Source: Xylaria sp. FL1777 (Eukaryota > Ascomycota > Sordariomycetes > Xylariales > Xylariaceae). From it: a DNA stretch of 64,000 nucleotides. A program made the position numbers and the translations under genes. A model generated the notes under the pieces. It saw only the letters and a program-made list of their open reading frames with translations, ran no database searches and was not told the origin of the DNA. The stretch is taken from the NCBI GenBank assembly GCA_022578965.1, contig MU400585.1, positions 152,651-216,650 on the forward strand, written 5' to 3'. Shown in pieces: positions 10,971 to 21,202 of this stretch (the stretch's first letter is position 1; each line of letters opens with the position of its first letter).

Positions 10971-12991
10971 GGCAGAGCAATGGCCAAGATGTCTTTCTCT
11001 TCGAGTCAGAGAGGAAAGAGGAAAACGAAGTGTGAATCACAATCAAGAAGTAAAGATGTAATGTCTGGACCACAGAGTTTGTACGAACGGAAGAATAAGA
11101 AAATCCCCAAGTTCCAGACCCACGTCACATCGCGATAAAGTCCAAGATTTTCAGCAGCCACGATCTTCTGAGAGTTGGCTGGGGGCCAAGAGCCGGGAGC
11201 CAAGAGCCAAGCCAAGCTGGATATGGAGACCTATGACGAAACTATGCACACACCCTGGTTGAGCTGATTAGGTGGTTTATTAGGTAGAATTAGGTAGCAT
11301 GAAGGTATCTTGGCCGCGGCAGACAACCCCATGTCCCTACTACGTACCAATACTTGCATCAAGTACTACGTACCTACCTACCTACTACCTAGGTACTTAC
11401 TACAAATGCAGGTATCAATACTCAGCTCTGTGCATCCACACTTCATAGACTTTTCGACGGTCTCGACTTCTTCGGCCCTGTCCCTCTGTACATATTGTAG
11501 TCTGCTACACTGTGCTCTGAAGAGAGGGAACCAAATAATTTCGAGAGAGGGTGGGTTCTAGACCAAGGGCGAACCAATGACGAACAGAGAGTCATAAGTT
11601 AGACTTGATCGGAGCTCAATCTACTGTTTACTCGGTGACATGAAGCGTCCCACGAAAACGAGATACTACCTAGGTATACTAGGTACCTACCTACACACTT
11701 ACATTAGCGCTATCAAAATAGGTCCACGGGTACCTACCAACTACCTAGGTACACTTTTCACGACATTCACCAATTATACATACAATAACCACCCCAACCA
11801 GCGCCTCAAAGATCTATCACATTGTGTCACTTCCAGCGCCATTCTACAGATGCGAAGGTACAGCACGATGGCATCCATGAAGCAAGCCTACGGACAAACA
11901 GCGAGCAATTTGTCTTTCTAGTCTGCACATATCTAGCTGTTGTGGTGGTTTCATATTAATGCTGCCGCGCGTTGTTCCGGGGTTTTATGACGGGCTTGCC
12001 ACAACGAGTGAGCTCGCTCGGCCCGGCCATCGATAATGGCATGTTCAGCTCAGGGTTTGATTGTTGATCTCGGTCGTAGCTAGCTAGTCGTTACACCCAC
12101 TATTGTTTTTTAGTGCCGATGTTGGCCGCGAGCAATACCTACCGCAGGTTTCTAAACACGCTTCAACGCAATAGTTATTAACCGTAGTGGCTTCGTCGTT
12201 ATGAACGAAACCGAGAAGCTGGGCAACCCGATTCCTATCGAGTATGAGTTGCATGAGCTTTTTGGTAGTCAACTGACCACCACGCAAGGAATGCCAGCCC
12301 ATATTACCCAGTACGGACAACAAGGCCGTGCTGGATAAACGACTTCAGAAGCCGCAAGGCACGGGAACAGATATTTTAATCGATTCAGACCCAGGGCCGT
12401 CTTTCGATGGGAGAAATAAATGATTACTATCCGTTCGCAATACGCTGCCGGCACTGTAAACTCTGCTGTCTCTAAAGGCCTTTGTGAAGGCACACAAGAG
12501 ATTAGCCGGATCCGGAGGGCTTTATACCCATCCCAGTATCCTCCTTCGACGCTTTAGATGACCTTGCTGAATTGTGACGGGCTATTGGTGTGTAGAATAG
12601 CTACTAGATTATTAGAAGGTAACACTATACGTTGCAAGCAGTATTCCATCGTCGATAATGTCTTGCATGATCCCGCAGAATATCCAACTGGAATCTATAG
12701 GGACCATTGACAATTGAGACTGTTAAGACGAGAACGTCTTTGTCCATTAAGAGCCAACACAAGAATGTCTCAGACCCTACTCAACATTCCTCTTCCGGAA
12801 AGAAGCAGCCTCTCTTATCTCGCTTTGATGGCCACCGACAATGAATCGTAGAATCCTGCCCTTACCGTTGCTGGATTGTCTCTTCAACACTCGAGATCAG
12901 CATCAGGTGCCGTTCATACATTCAACTTAAGGGGGAACCGCCATCGTCCGACTGAAGCGCACTCACAGCTTGAAGAGTATTCGCAGCCATC

Positions 12992-15900
12992 ATGGCTACC
13001 AATCCGATGGCGAGCAACCAGAAATGGGATGGTCAAGTGGTGAGTAATGCCATGATCGGGCCTAATCCGGCACCGGCGCCGCAAGTGACGGAAGTGTACG
13101 ACAACATGACAGGTTTTATCAAGAGCACGCATTGGTCGAAGCCTTATTACAGCGCATTAGTCCATAATAATCCTCAGCTTCCCTACCACTTACTTGAGCA
13201 CGTTAATTGCACCTATTTATCAACGCCCGGCAGAGCGCCAACTCTACTCGCCTTGAAGCAGCATGCCCAATCTCTAGCCGTGCTGATCTCACTGCTAGCA
13301 CCAGCCCAGTTTGGAGGTACCTTAGAGCCACCAAATGAAGGGAAGATAAACGGGGATGGCCCTTTCGCCGCGGAGCAGGCGTTTGACTGGCTCAACAATC
13401 TACATGAGCACTACGATACAGATGATAGAGCGCATAAGAAACCCCTGAATGCGCTAGCGAATCTCGTGAAGAGCAATAGCGACACAAGAGGACCAAAATG
13501 GCATTGTCCTCTTGACACTACGGGGATAGAATTTCCCGAAAAGCATCCTTTCCAGCAGTATCGCCCTTACGAGACGCATATGACGCTGCTAATGCATGCC
13601 AACGAGATTCTAGAGCGCCTGGACCACGAATACTCGGCCATGGGCGGCATTCTCGGCATCATCCCACTCGACAGCGACAATGTAGAAGAGCAACGAGCTC
13701 TCACGCAGGCCAAGACGACCCTGGTGGGCCAATGGATTCTATATACACAGCATCTCGTAGCCCGTATGCATGAGCTCGAGATCGCTTACGGCAATAGTCT
13801 GGATTTACTTGCAAACGAGGCCATTGTTCCTATGCAGCACATTGGCATCCACGGGCCAGACGGTCGTTCCGGCCGAGATATTGTTTTCCCGCAAGACAGA
13901 TGGATCATGGCGAATGCCGGCGATGATGTATTCACTTTGATTCACCGAATGCTCGATCGAGCGGAAGCTCATCAGAATGCCCAAGATGACAAATTTGCGG
14001 AACAAAATGTGCTGGGTGACGCGGCGTATTCCGGTAACGATGATCTTAAATATCGTGGTATCGTCAAGGTTGATTTGAATACCCGTTTTTATCGACTGAG
14101 AAGTAGCGGCCACGGACCCCTTTTCGTTCTCCCCGCCTTCGGGGATCGCACGAACACCAAGCACACGAGGGACATGGAAAACCGACCTACCGTGGTCGCC
14201 ATACCGCAGCCCGATACCAAGGAAGCCGTTAACTCTTGGGAATCAAAGCACAAAGATGTTGACAACCATATGCTGAAGCTTAGGATAGATAAATCTAACC
14301 TTGAGGCGAAGGTCTCTCAGCTCCAATCGTCGGTAGCGATGCGCGATCGCGAAATCGAGAGGTTGAATGAAATCCACAAACAATACGAGGACAAGGTTGC
14401 CAAAGAAGACAAGGACCTAGCGAAAGAGGCGGTTCACCTCCGTGAAAATATTCGATATTTCCAGGTGCTGGTAAAAGAAGGTAACGAGCGTGAAATGGCC
14501 CTTAAACAAGAAGTGCAAAACTTCAAGGACGCCAACATCAGCGTCCAAAACGATCAGAATCCTATCAATCCCCTAGTAAACAAAATCAATGACCAACAGT
14601 CTCAAATTCGAGACCTACAAAAAGAGATCAAGGAGCGTGACAAGAAAGTAGAAGACCTTGCACGAGATAATGATACACTTCGTATTCTGAACAGCTCGCC
14701 TCTGAACAACTCGTCAGCTGCTAGCCCAGCGCAAGTAACACAGCTTCGAGCTCAGCTCGCCGGTTGCCAACAAGAGAGACAGCTGTTGCTGCAGGAAATC
14801 CATAACCTCAAGAAAGCAAAGGCAGTCAAGGGCAAGATCCTTAATTTCCCCGAGGGCTTCAAGTTCGATTTTGGAAGTACCTTTGAGGACACAGGTCTCG
14901 GAATCACAGCGTGCTCCACTGAGCACTACAAGGCTCTACTGGAAGCCGAAAAGGAGAGAAATGACTATCGGCATGAGGTGGACAACAGGACCCTAGACGC
15001 ACACGCGTCCCAAGCAGAGTTGAACACATGCAAGGCTGAATGTTCTCGATTATTAAAGGAGAACGCGGGGCTGAGGGCTACGGGTAATGTAGCTAAACCA
15101 CCAAAGATAATCAACCTACCGTGGGAGTTAAAATTCACCAGCACCTACAGAGACGACACTCAAGGACTCATCGTTCTCTCTACAGGCTGGTACGATCAAC
15201 TCATCGCTGCCGAGAAGAATGCCAGTGAAAACACGCGTACGATCAAGGCCTTAGTGAAAAAGATCGCGACACTAAAAGAGCCAGTCGAGGTCAATTTGGC
15301 TGGCGCATCATTTAGCTCGCTTAAAGGGGAACTAGGGAATTCTAAAGTATACAAGGACACCAAGAGCAATGTTGCCATGTTGACGCTCAGTTATCTTGAC
15401 GAACTTCAAACGGCAGACAAAACTAGGGCCACCATCCAGCAACAACTAGACGAATCTCAGTTGAAGGTTCAAACTCTAGAGCAACATCTGAAGGATGCAA
15501 GAAAGCAGCTCGACGATTCCGTTAAGGGCCAGAATAGCATCGACACTCAGCTACCGGACCTCCAGAACGAGCGAGATGACCTAGAGGCCCAGCTAACTAA
15601 GGCTCTAGCGAATCGAGTACAACTCGAGGAGCAAATCCAGAGCCTAACTTTAAACAAGCCGGCATCTGCCCTGGAATCTCAGGTTCTCAAAGTGCAGAAG
15701 CAGCTGATGGATTCTACGAAGAATGTAGAGGAAAAGGAGAGTGAGCTCAAGGAGCTTCAAGGACGCTATAACATGCTTCAGCTGAACGAGACCAACCTGC
15801 GGAACGAGGTTACGTCCCTTCGACAGAAGTTAAGCAACACACAGAAGAACGCCCCGTTAACAAAAAGCAGTACCACACAGCAGAAAGGCCAGGAAAACGA

Positions 15901-16300
15901 AGAATTACAAGTAGCGAGGGAGGAGCTCAAGCTTTACAAAGCCGAGCTGGAAACAGTACAGCGGTTATGGAACGACCTCCAAACACAGCACGTGAATGTC
16001 CAGACAGACCTCGAGAGCGCGCAAAAGAAATACGATGAGGAGAAGTCGCATCTGAAGCAGAAGCTAGAAGAGAGCAATCAGTCAATCAAGGTCCTCCAGA
16101 TGAAGGTCCTTGCCGACCCGAACAACCTTCAGCCCGTCATCATTGAAATGGAGGCGCAGCGAGACACAGCAAGAAAGAACCGGGATCAGCTACGGGAGAA
16201 CGTCAAGAAGTTGGAGCAGCAGTTAGCGAAGCAGAAGAAGGACTGCGAAGCCGAGAAGAGCGCGCTACAGGCGAAAATCGCCAACTTGGGCAAGAAATAA
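12992..16300 (+). CDS. 1102-residue coiled-coil protein with an internal repeated module
   Basis: Single open frame, no intron needed. Residues 1 to about 405 form a globular domain I cannot assign, with conserved-looking blocks such as HGPDGRSGRDIVFPQDRW and PLFVLPAFGDR. From about residue 410 to the end the protein is largely coiled coil rich in Gln, Glu and Lys. It is interrupted by three related segments at about 612-656, 703-748 and 763-812, each reading roughly NxxxxFxxxxxxxDTxxGLxxLSTxxYxxLxxAEK and preceded by a Lys/Val-rich lead. No signal peptide or membrane helix is visible, so a cytoplasmic scaffold or filament role is possible but not shown. Length and codon use look like a real gene. 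The start at 12992 is the first in-frame ATG in good context (ATCATGG). Confidence 0.8.
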   Translation: MATNPMASNQKWDGQVVSNAMIGPNPAPAPQVTEVYDNMTGFIKSTHWSKPYYSALVHNNPQLPYHLLEHVNCTYLSTPGRAPTLLALKQHAQSLAVLISLLAPAQFGGTLEPPNEGKINGDGPFAAEQAFDWLNNLHEHYDTDDRAHKKPLNALANLVKSNSDTRGPKWHCPLDTTGIEFPEKHPFQQYRPYETHMTLLMHANEILERLDHEYSAMGGILGIIPLDSDNVEEQRALTQAKTTLVGQWILYTQHLVARMHELEIAYGNSLDLLANEAIVPMQHIGIHGPDGRSGRDIVFPQDRWIMANAGDDVFTLIHRMLDRAEAHQNAQDDKFAEQNVLGDAAYSGNDDLKYRGIVKVDLNTRFYRLRSSGHGPLFVLPAFGDRTNTKHTRDMENRPTVVAIPQPDTKEAVNSWESKHKDVDNHMLKLRIDKSNLEAKVSQLQSSVAMRDREIERLNEIHKQYEDKVAKEDKDLAKEAVHLRENIRYFQVLVKEGNEREMALKQEVQNFKDANISVQNDQNPINPLVNKINDQQSQIRDLQKEIKERDKKVEDLARDNDTLRILNSSPLNNSSAASPAQVTQLRAQLAGCQQERQLLLQEIHNLKKAKAVKGKILNFPEGFKFDFGSTFEDTGLGITACSTEHYKALLEAEKERNDYRHEVDNRTLDAHASQAELNTCKAECSRLLKENAGLRATGNVAKPPKIINLPWELKFTSTYRDDTQGLIVLSTGWYDQLIAAEKNASENTRTIKALVKKIATLKEPVEVNLAGASFSSLKGELGNSKVYKDTKSNVAMLTLSYLDELQTADKTRATIQQQLDESQLKVQTLEQHLKDARKQLDDSVKGQNSIDTQLPDLQNERDDLEAQLTKALANRVQLEEQIQSLTLNKPASALESQVLKVQKQLMDSTKNVEEKESELKELQGRYNMLQLNETNLRNEVTSLRQKLSNTQKNAPLTKSSTTQQKGQENEELQVAREELKLYKAELETVQRLWNDLQTQHVNVQTDLESAQKKYDEEKSHLKQKLEESNQSIKVLQMKVLADPNNLQPVIIEMEAQRDTARKNRDQLRENVKKLEQQLAKQKKDCEAEKSALQAKIANLGKK

Positions 16301-17371
16301 ATGTCGTGGGGAGATAGATAGGTAGGTAGTTGGTTGTTAGACGAAGCTCAAGGATGTCGAGAGGAATCTGGCGAGTTCTTTGTTTGTGTGTTGGTGGGCA
16401 ACGTGTATTGTAGCTGTTCATGGCCCGTCTACTATGTCCTCTTGTCAACCACAGCTCAGCTGCGAGCCGAGGTCTAGGTATTCGCAAAGAAGAATTTCAT
16501 TTGTTTCACCACGCTGTTCGTTTTGCAACGTTCCATATGTGGGTACATGTATACGTACTCTACCTACTTACTTAAGTACCTACCTTATGTAGGTATTTAG
16601 TGCTACCCTACTTAGGTAAGCTACCTACCTATGCGTAGGTAGGTAAGTACTGAGTTAGGTAATCGAGAGAGCGTCGTCCCGACAACCAAAATACCCCGCA
16701 GTAAACAGACCCCTCCGAGCTGCTCTTTTTACGTGACCTGCTCCAAAAAGAAGGCAATCCGCGCCAATAGCCAATACCACCGAGTCGAAACAACTACCTA
16801 CTTACCTACCTACCTATCTAGTGCAAGTTGGTTAATTCTGAGGCCAGGGATCAGCGGCTCTTCTTTCTTGTTAATTGTGCCCTATTTGTTGTTCTCCCTG
16901 GTTGAATATTCTCGCAGATCTGGTCCGAATCTCGGTACAAAGTCTTCTTGTCATTATCATCATCGTCATTATTGTTGTTATTATTTTACGTACCTACTTA
17001 AGTAACCTCCATATACAGCATCGATGTGCACCATACAACCCCTCCCCCACTCCGGATCCCAACACACCTAGGTGAGGTATCTACCTACACTAGTGTACAC
17101 GTGTAGCTACATACCTAGGTAGCTATACCATACGATCCTTGGCCTTTTATCATCTGAGACCTCTTGATGCCCTTGTTCTATGCTTCACCCCACCTGTCTG
17201 CCCTTCGTCCATCGGATCAACCATCTAGCTACTTACCCTGGCCAGCACTTAGCCTGGTCGACGCAGGCACCCGGTACTAGTATAGGAGACACGTATTGTT
17301 TCTAACTCTCTGTCCCTCCACCTTCTCATTCGTCGCTGTTTCGTGCGTGTCTACTTGCACTTTGGCCAAAG
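16301..17371. other. Intergenic and 5' leader with TACC/GGTA tracts
   Basis: Contains TACC/GGTA tracts at about 16555-16660, 16793-16830 and 17065-17135. The last 250 bp before the kelch gene are pyrimidine-rich, as expected for a fungal promoter and leader. No gene is supported. Confidence 0.55.
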
Positions 17372-20300
17372 GTGAAACAATGCTTCTATCAAGGTCAAGG
17401 TGAAGCAAGAAAGTCTCCGCTCCGGATGTTGTCGCTGTCGCCGCCGGCCGGCGATGCCGTCGGGTTGCGTTCGCTGCCGCTGCCGCTTCAAGCAGCTACC
17501 CGCATCTCGCTGCTGCTTACAGCCTGGGCCTGTCTCTCTGTCACTGCAGCGGCGCAAACGCTCCCATATATCCCAACAAGCATATTCTTACCTGCGCCAA
17601 AGCCCGGGTTGACAGGGAACAATGTAACGGGAGAATTTGCTTACATCTTCTCCCCGCAGGATAGCTCTGTTGACTTATTGTCACTCGACATATCTACCAC
17701 ACTTGTGGCTTCATCCCTATCTCTCAACACCCTCTCCTCTGGCTTACCGTTCTTAGAGAACGGCAGCACTGTTTTTTTGCCTTCTCTCGCCGACAATGGA
17801 TCACTGCTCGTGTATAGCGGAGACTGTTCGACCTCCAACGGCTCCAGTCTCTGGTCCTTTGATCCCTCCGCTCCCCGTATTCAATCAACACTGTGGGGCC
17901 AGGAGGACGTTAAACTATCTACGAGTGCCCAATCAATCAACATAGGGCCCGGCTTTTTGGGTGCCAGTTTGAGCTTTTCGACCATGTTGGAGCCAGAAAC
18001 ATCGTCAACGAACACCTTCGTATACGGTGGCATGTGTCCAAAAAACGACTTGAATGGGACCAGCTCTCAATCACAAGCAACTTACTCTAACCAGATGGTC
18101 AAAATTTCCATGTCTGGGTCCAATAGTTACACAGTTGAGCCAGTACAAAGCAGCGGCCCGCCAGTTCCAGAAGCTGGTTTTACATTTACCAACTTGGTTC
18201 CGTCGTTTTCGAACCGATCAGGTATTACCACGCAGCAGGTAAACTACGTTTTGCTTGGCGGACACACGCAGTACGCATTCATCAACATGAGCACGGTAGC
18301 AATATGGAGCCTTCCACAAGAGAGCTGGAGCTTCGTATCCGATATTTACACGGCGGGGTCCAGTTCGTCGAGCACGGGGTTAGCACTAAATGGCACCGTG
18401 GAAAGTGTGGACAGTCGATCGGGTCATACAGCTGTTTTAAACGAAGATGGGACAGCCCTCATCATATACGGAGGCTGGGTCGGCGATCTTACCCAGGCTG
18501 CATTTCCTCAACTTGCTGTTCTCCAAGTTGGATCCGACTACGGCGGCGACGGGGAGTGGCAGTGGTCCATTCCAGACACACAGCCTTCGGGTGATGGTAT
18601 CTATGGTCATGGTGCTACGCTGCTCCCTGGAAATGTGATGATGATCTATGGAGGCCATGCTGTCTCTTCGTCTGGAGATAGCGATAGGCGAAGAGCTGGC
18701 GGCAGTATAGCGTCGTTCCTCAACCTCACTTCAATGACATGGTCTGACGACTACACCAACCCATCATACACCGGAAACCCTGCGGAAGGAGGTACGCCTG
18801 GGCTGGATAGCAGTCGAAGACAAAAACTTGGCCTTGGCTTGGGCCTTGGCTTGGGACTTGGGCTGCTCCTCATAATAGTGGCGATTTTAGCGTACATGAT
18901 ATATCGTAAAAGAAAGCAGAATAGGCGCATGATTCGTGATTCTACACTTCGTGCCCTCGCGCAGGACAACTCACGATTCCTCGGCCACGATGAGTTGGCA
19001 GGAGAATACGATCGAGACGGCAATTGGTATACGGGGGGCCCTGATCCGTACGTGCGAGGTGGCCGATCGCTCGGCTACCAGAGCTTGCAGACGGGCCCGA
19101 ACACTCTAGAAACCAGCCGTCACAACTGGTTTGGAGACATGCCTCCGGTTCCCGCCCCGATGTCACAGGTAAGTAGAAAACCTGTTGCTCCCCGTGCAGC
19201 CAGGGGACAGCACCAACCAGCGTCCGCCGCTGGTTACGAACAAGTCTCGGCTCAGAGGGGCTTAGGCGGTATGAATCCCATCTTTGAAGCCGATGAGGAC
19301 GACTCCGGCGATACTGGCGAGGAGGCAATAGGCCCTGTGGGCGACGGGCGACGCGATAGTGGCGCGTACTCGGATCCCTTCTTAACGCCAACCCGAGAGC
19401 GCCCAATCTCTTTCCCCCCACCGGCTCGCGGCTCTCAAACCCCTAGCCCTGAAGAACGAATGCGTGCTTCTGTTACAGATCCAGATGTCCAAGATTGGAT
19501 GACCGATGTTGACACGGCAGACGCCTTACTGAGTGGACGTGTCACTGCTCCGCGCACTGCTGCCACAACCGGAGTTGGACGAACATCGCCATCACGCCGC
19601 GGGTTCAATACCACTACCGAAGAGGACGGGTCACGCACAGGGAGCAACATTTCTGAGTCAAACCGCAGCAACCTGAGCCGCTCGGGATCTCTACTTCGTC
19701 AATTGCGTCCTGGATTCGGCGTTGCGGTTGCTGCGGCGCTCGCTGCGACTACTGAGGGGCGAGGAGGCAGTAGTAGCTCGAGCTCGGCACCCAGCTATAA
19801 TACGGCGCGGAGTAGTTTTCCGACGTTGCAGGCTGAGGGACCAGGGCTACTTTTAGGTCGCGAGAAAGAAAGAGAAGAGCAGGAAGATGAGCCACAAGAA
19901 CCCGGTAGTCCGAGTAAGAACAAGCCCCGTCGCAGCTGGTTTGGCAGTCTACGCCGCGTCTTCACTGGTCCCGAGCCCAGTCCCACTGGAGAGATGGATG
20001 AAGACAGCCCGTTCCAGGTTACCGTCGTTGAATCTAATGACTTTGAGGCGCGCCTAGGGAGTCTGGGTGGAATAAGTGGATTTGCGGCCGATGGCTTGTT
20101 GCGGAGGAAAGGCGGTCGAGGGGCTTGGGAATCAAATGACGTCGGCTCAAGTCAAAGTGCGGCGCGCTACGCACCGCTGCAGGGAGCAAGCGGTGAGGGT
20201 GAGCATCCCGAAGATGAAGAGTGGGATATTGAGAAGGCTGTCGAGAAGCGACTTGTGCAGGTCATGTTCACGGTGCCTAAGGAGCCTCTGAGAGTTGTGA

Positions 20301-21202
20301 ATGCCGAGCCAGATTTTGAAAGCGAGCGAGACGTCGTAGTAGTGGACCCGGAGCAGGATGAGGATCTCGGAGAGCCCGGAGACCAGCGATGGATGCCTGA
20401 AGAACAGTATGATTCAGTCATGCCAGTGACAGGAGAATCGGAACTATGTCCCATCCCGACACCCAGCCCTTTGGGCGATGAAGACAAGCAACGAACTTCG
20501 GGTTCAAGCGCCGAAAAGGAGGCCTTACGCCGCGAGTTAGATGCAGAGTGGGAGCGCATCGAAGCCAAAGAAGCTGTTCCCGAAGCTCCTCTAACGCCTG
20601 AGCCTCTACAACCACAAACACCACCGCAAGTGTATTCACAACCACCACACGCAGAACCGCGCCTCCTAGGATACGATATCCCGCGGCGACCTCCACTACA
20701 TCACCACCAAAGCACATCAAGAGCAGACCCAGAGCCAGCACCCCCAACGCTCACAGAACATATCAATCGACTAGGAGTCGAACTGCACCAAGTTCGCAGC
20801 GCAGCGCAAACCCCTATGTCGATAATATCACACCACAGCGACGCAGATGTATTATCAGCAGAAGCGGTACGGTTTGAGCGTCCATCGGGAAACACATCGA
20901 CGTTACAGATCACATCCAACTTAACGAACTCAAACACCTTCCGCAGCGGCAACAACAGACCGCGAGGTGGGAACAACAACACCCCTCAAACGATCACAGA
21001 TTTCCGAAGCGAGAGCAACCTTCGCGGTGGGTATGAGCTGAGAAGCACCGGCGGGAATAACACTACTCCCAGGCGCGTCCGCGCGATGGTTGAGGAATTC
21101 GAGAGTAAGAGCTCTCGTGAAGCAAGCCCAGCCGGGTCTCCTGTAAAAGGGTCCCCTACTCGTGGGACATCCACAAAAGGTTCGCCGGCTCAAGGAAGAT
21201 GA
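17372..21202 (+). CDS. Kelch-type beta-propeller, single-pass membrane protein with long cytosolic tail
   Basis: Single open frame of 1276 residues. The true start may be the Met at residue 19, because the signal peptide hydrophobic core is at about 43-62, ending before AAAQ. Residues 65-475 form the extracellular part, with kelch-like GGxxxxF and IYGG repeats, for example YVLLGGHTQ, ALIIYGGW and MMIYGGH, and many N-glycosylation sequons. The membrane helix is at about 486-512 and begins with a Gly-Leu alternation. It is followed by the basic stop-transfer YRKRKQNRR. The tail to residue 1276 is disordered, rich in Ser, Pro, Gly and acidic residues, with Asn/Thr-rich repeats and KGSPTRGTSTKGSP at the end. 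Such proteins are common in Pezizomycotina and resemble surface sensors or adhesins; function is not established. A GTAAGT at 19169 is a possible donor, but no suitable acceptor is needed because the frame reads through. Confidence 0.82.
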   Translation: MKQCFYQGQGEARKSPLRMLSLSPPAGDAVGLRSLPLPLQAATRISLLLTAWACLSVTAAAQTLPYIPTSIFLPAPKPGLTGNNVTGEFAYIFSPQDSSVDLLSLDISTTLVASSLSLNTLSSGLPFLENGSTVFLPSLADNGSLLVYSGDCSTSNGSSLWSFDPSAPRIQSTLWGQEDVKLSTSAQSINIGPGFLGASLSFSTMLEPETSSTNTFVYGGMCPKNDLNGTSSQSQATYSNQMVKISMSGSNSYTVEPVQSSGPPVPEAGFTFTNLVPSFSNRSGITTQQVNYVLLGGHTQYAFINMSTVAIWSLPQESWSFVSDIYTAGSSSSSTGLALNGTVESVDSRSGHTAVLNEDGTALIIYGGWVGDLTQAAFPQLAVLQVGSDYGGDGEWQWSIPDTQPSGDGIYGHGATLLPGNVMMIYGGHAVSSSGDSDRRRAGGSIASFLNLTSMTWSDDYTNPSYTGNPAEGGTPGLDSSRRQKLGLGLGLGLGLGLLLIIVAILAYMIYRKRKQNRRMIRDSTLRALAQDNSRFLGHDELAGEYDRDGNWYTGGPDPYVRGGRSLGYQSLQTGPNTLETSRHNWFGDMPPVPAPMSQVSRKPVAPRAARGQHQPASAAGYEQVSAQRGLGGMNPIFEADEDDSGDTGEEAIGPVGDGRRDSGAYSDPFLTPTRERPISFPPPARGSQTPSPEERMRASVTDPDVQDWMTDVDTADALLSGRVTAPRTAATTGVGRTSPSRRGFNTTTEEDGSRTGSNISESNRSNLSRSGSLLRQLRPGFGVAVAAALAATTEGRGGSSSSSSAPSYNTARSSFPTLQAEGPGLLLGREKEREEQEDEPQEPGSPSKNKPRRSWFGSLRRVFTGPEPSPTGEMDEDSPFQVTVVESNDFEARLGSLGGISGFAADGLLRRKGGRGAWESNDVGSSQSAARYAPLQGASGEGEHPEDEEWDIEKAVEKRLVQVMFTVPKEPLRVVNAEPDFESERDVVVVDPEQDEDLGEPGDQRWMPEEQYDSVMPVTGESELCPIPTPSPLGDEDKQRTSGSSAEKEALRRELDAEWERIEAKEAVPEAPLTPEPLQPQTPPQVYSQPPHAEPRLLGYDIPRRPPLHHHQSTSRADPEPAPPTLTEHINRLGVELHQVRSAAQTPMSIISHHSDADVLSAEAVRFERPSGNTSTLQITSNLTNSNTFRSGNNRPRGGNNNTPQTITDFRSESNLRGGYELRSTGGNNTTPRRVRAMVEEFESKSSREASPAGSPVKGSPTRGTSTKGSPAQGR

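Larger units (their letters stand above)
10488..12991. other. 2.5-kb intergenic region with simple repeats
   Basis: Lies between two divergent starts. It holds small repeats at 10801-10830 and 10920-10970, TACC/GGTA tracts at about 11365-11400 and 11665-11755, and otherwise unremarkable sequence. Short frames at 11310-11561 and 11640-11921 run through the TACC tracts and are not credible genes. Confidence 0.55.

Noticed and set aside
19169..19200. GTAAGT donor inside the kelch gene
   Set aside because: The nearest acceptor gives an intron of about 30 nt, too short, and the frame is open without splicing.
18942..19421. 159-codon frame antisense to the kelch gene
   Set aside because: Arg/Pro-rich shadow of the Gly/Ser/Pro-rich tail coding sequence.
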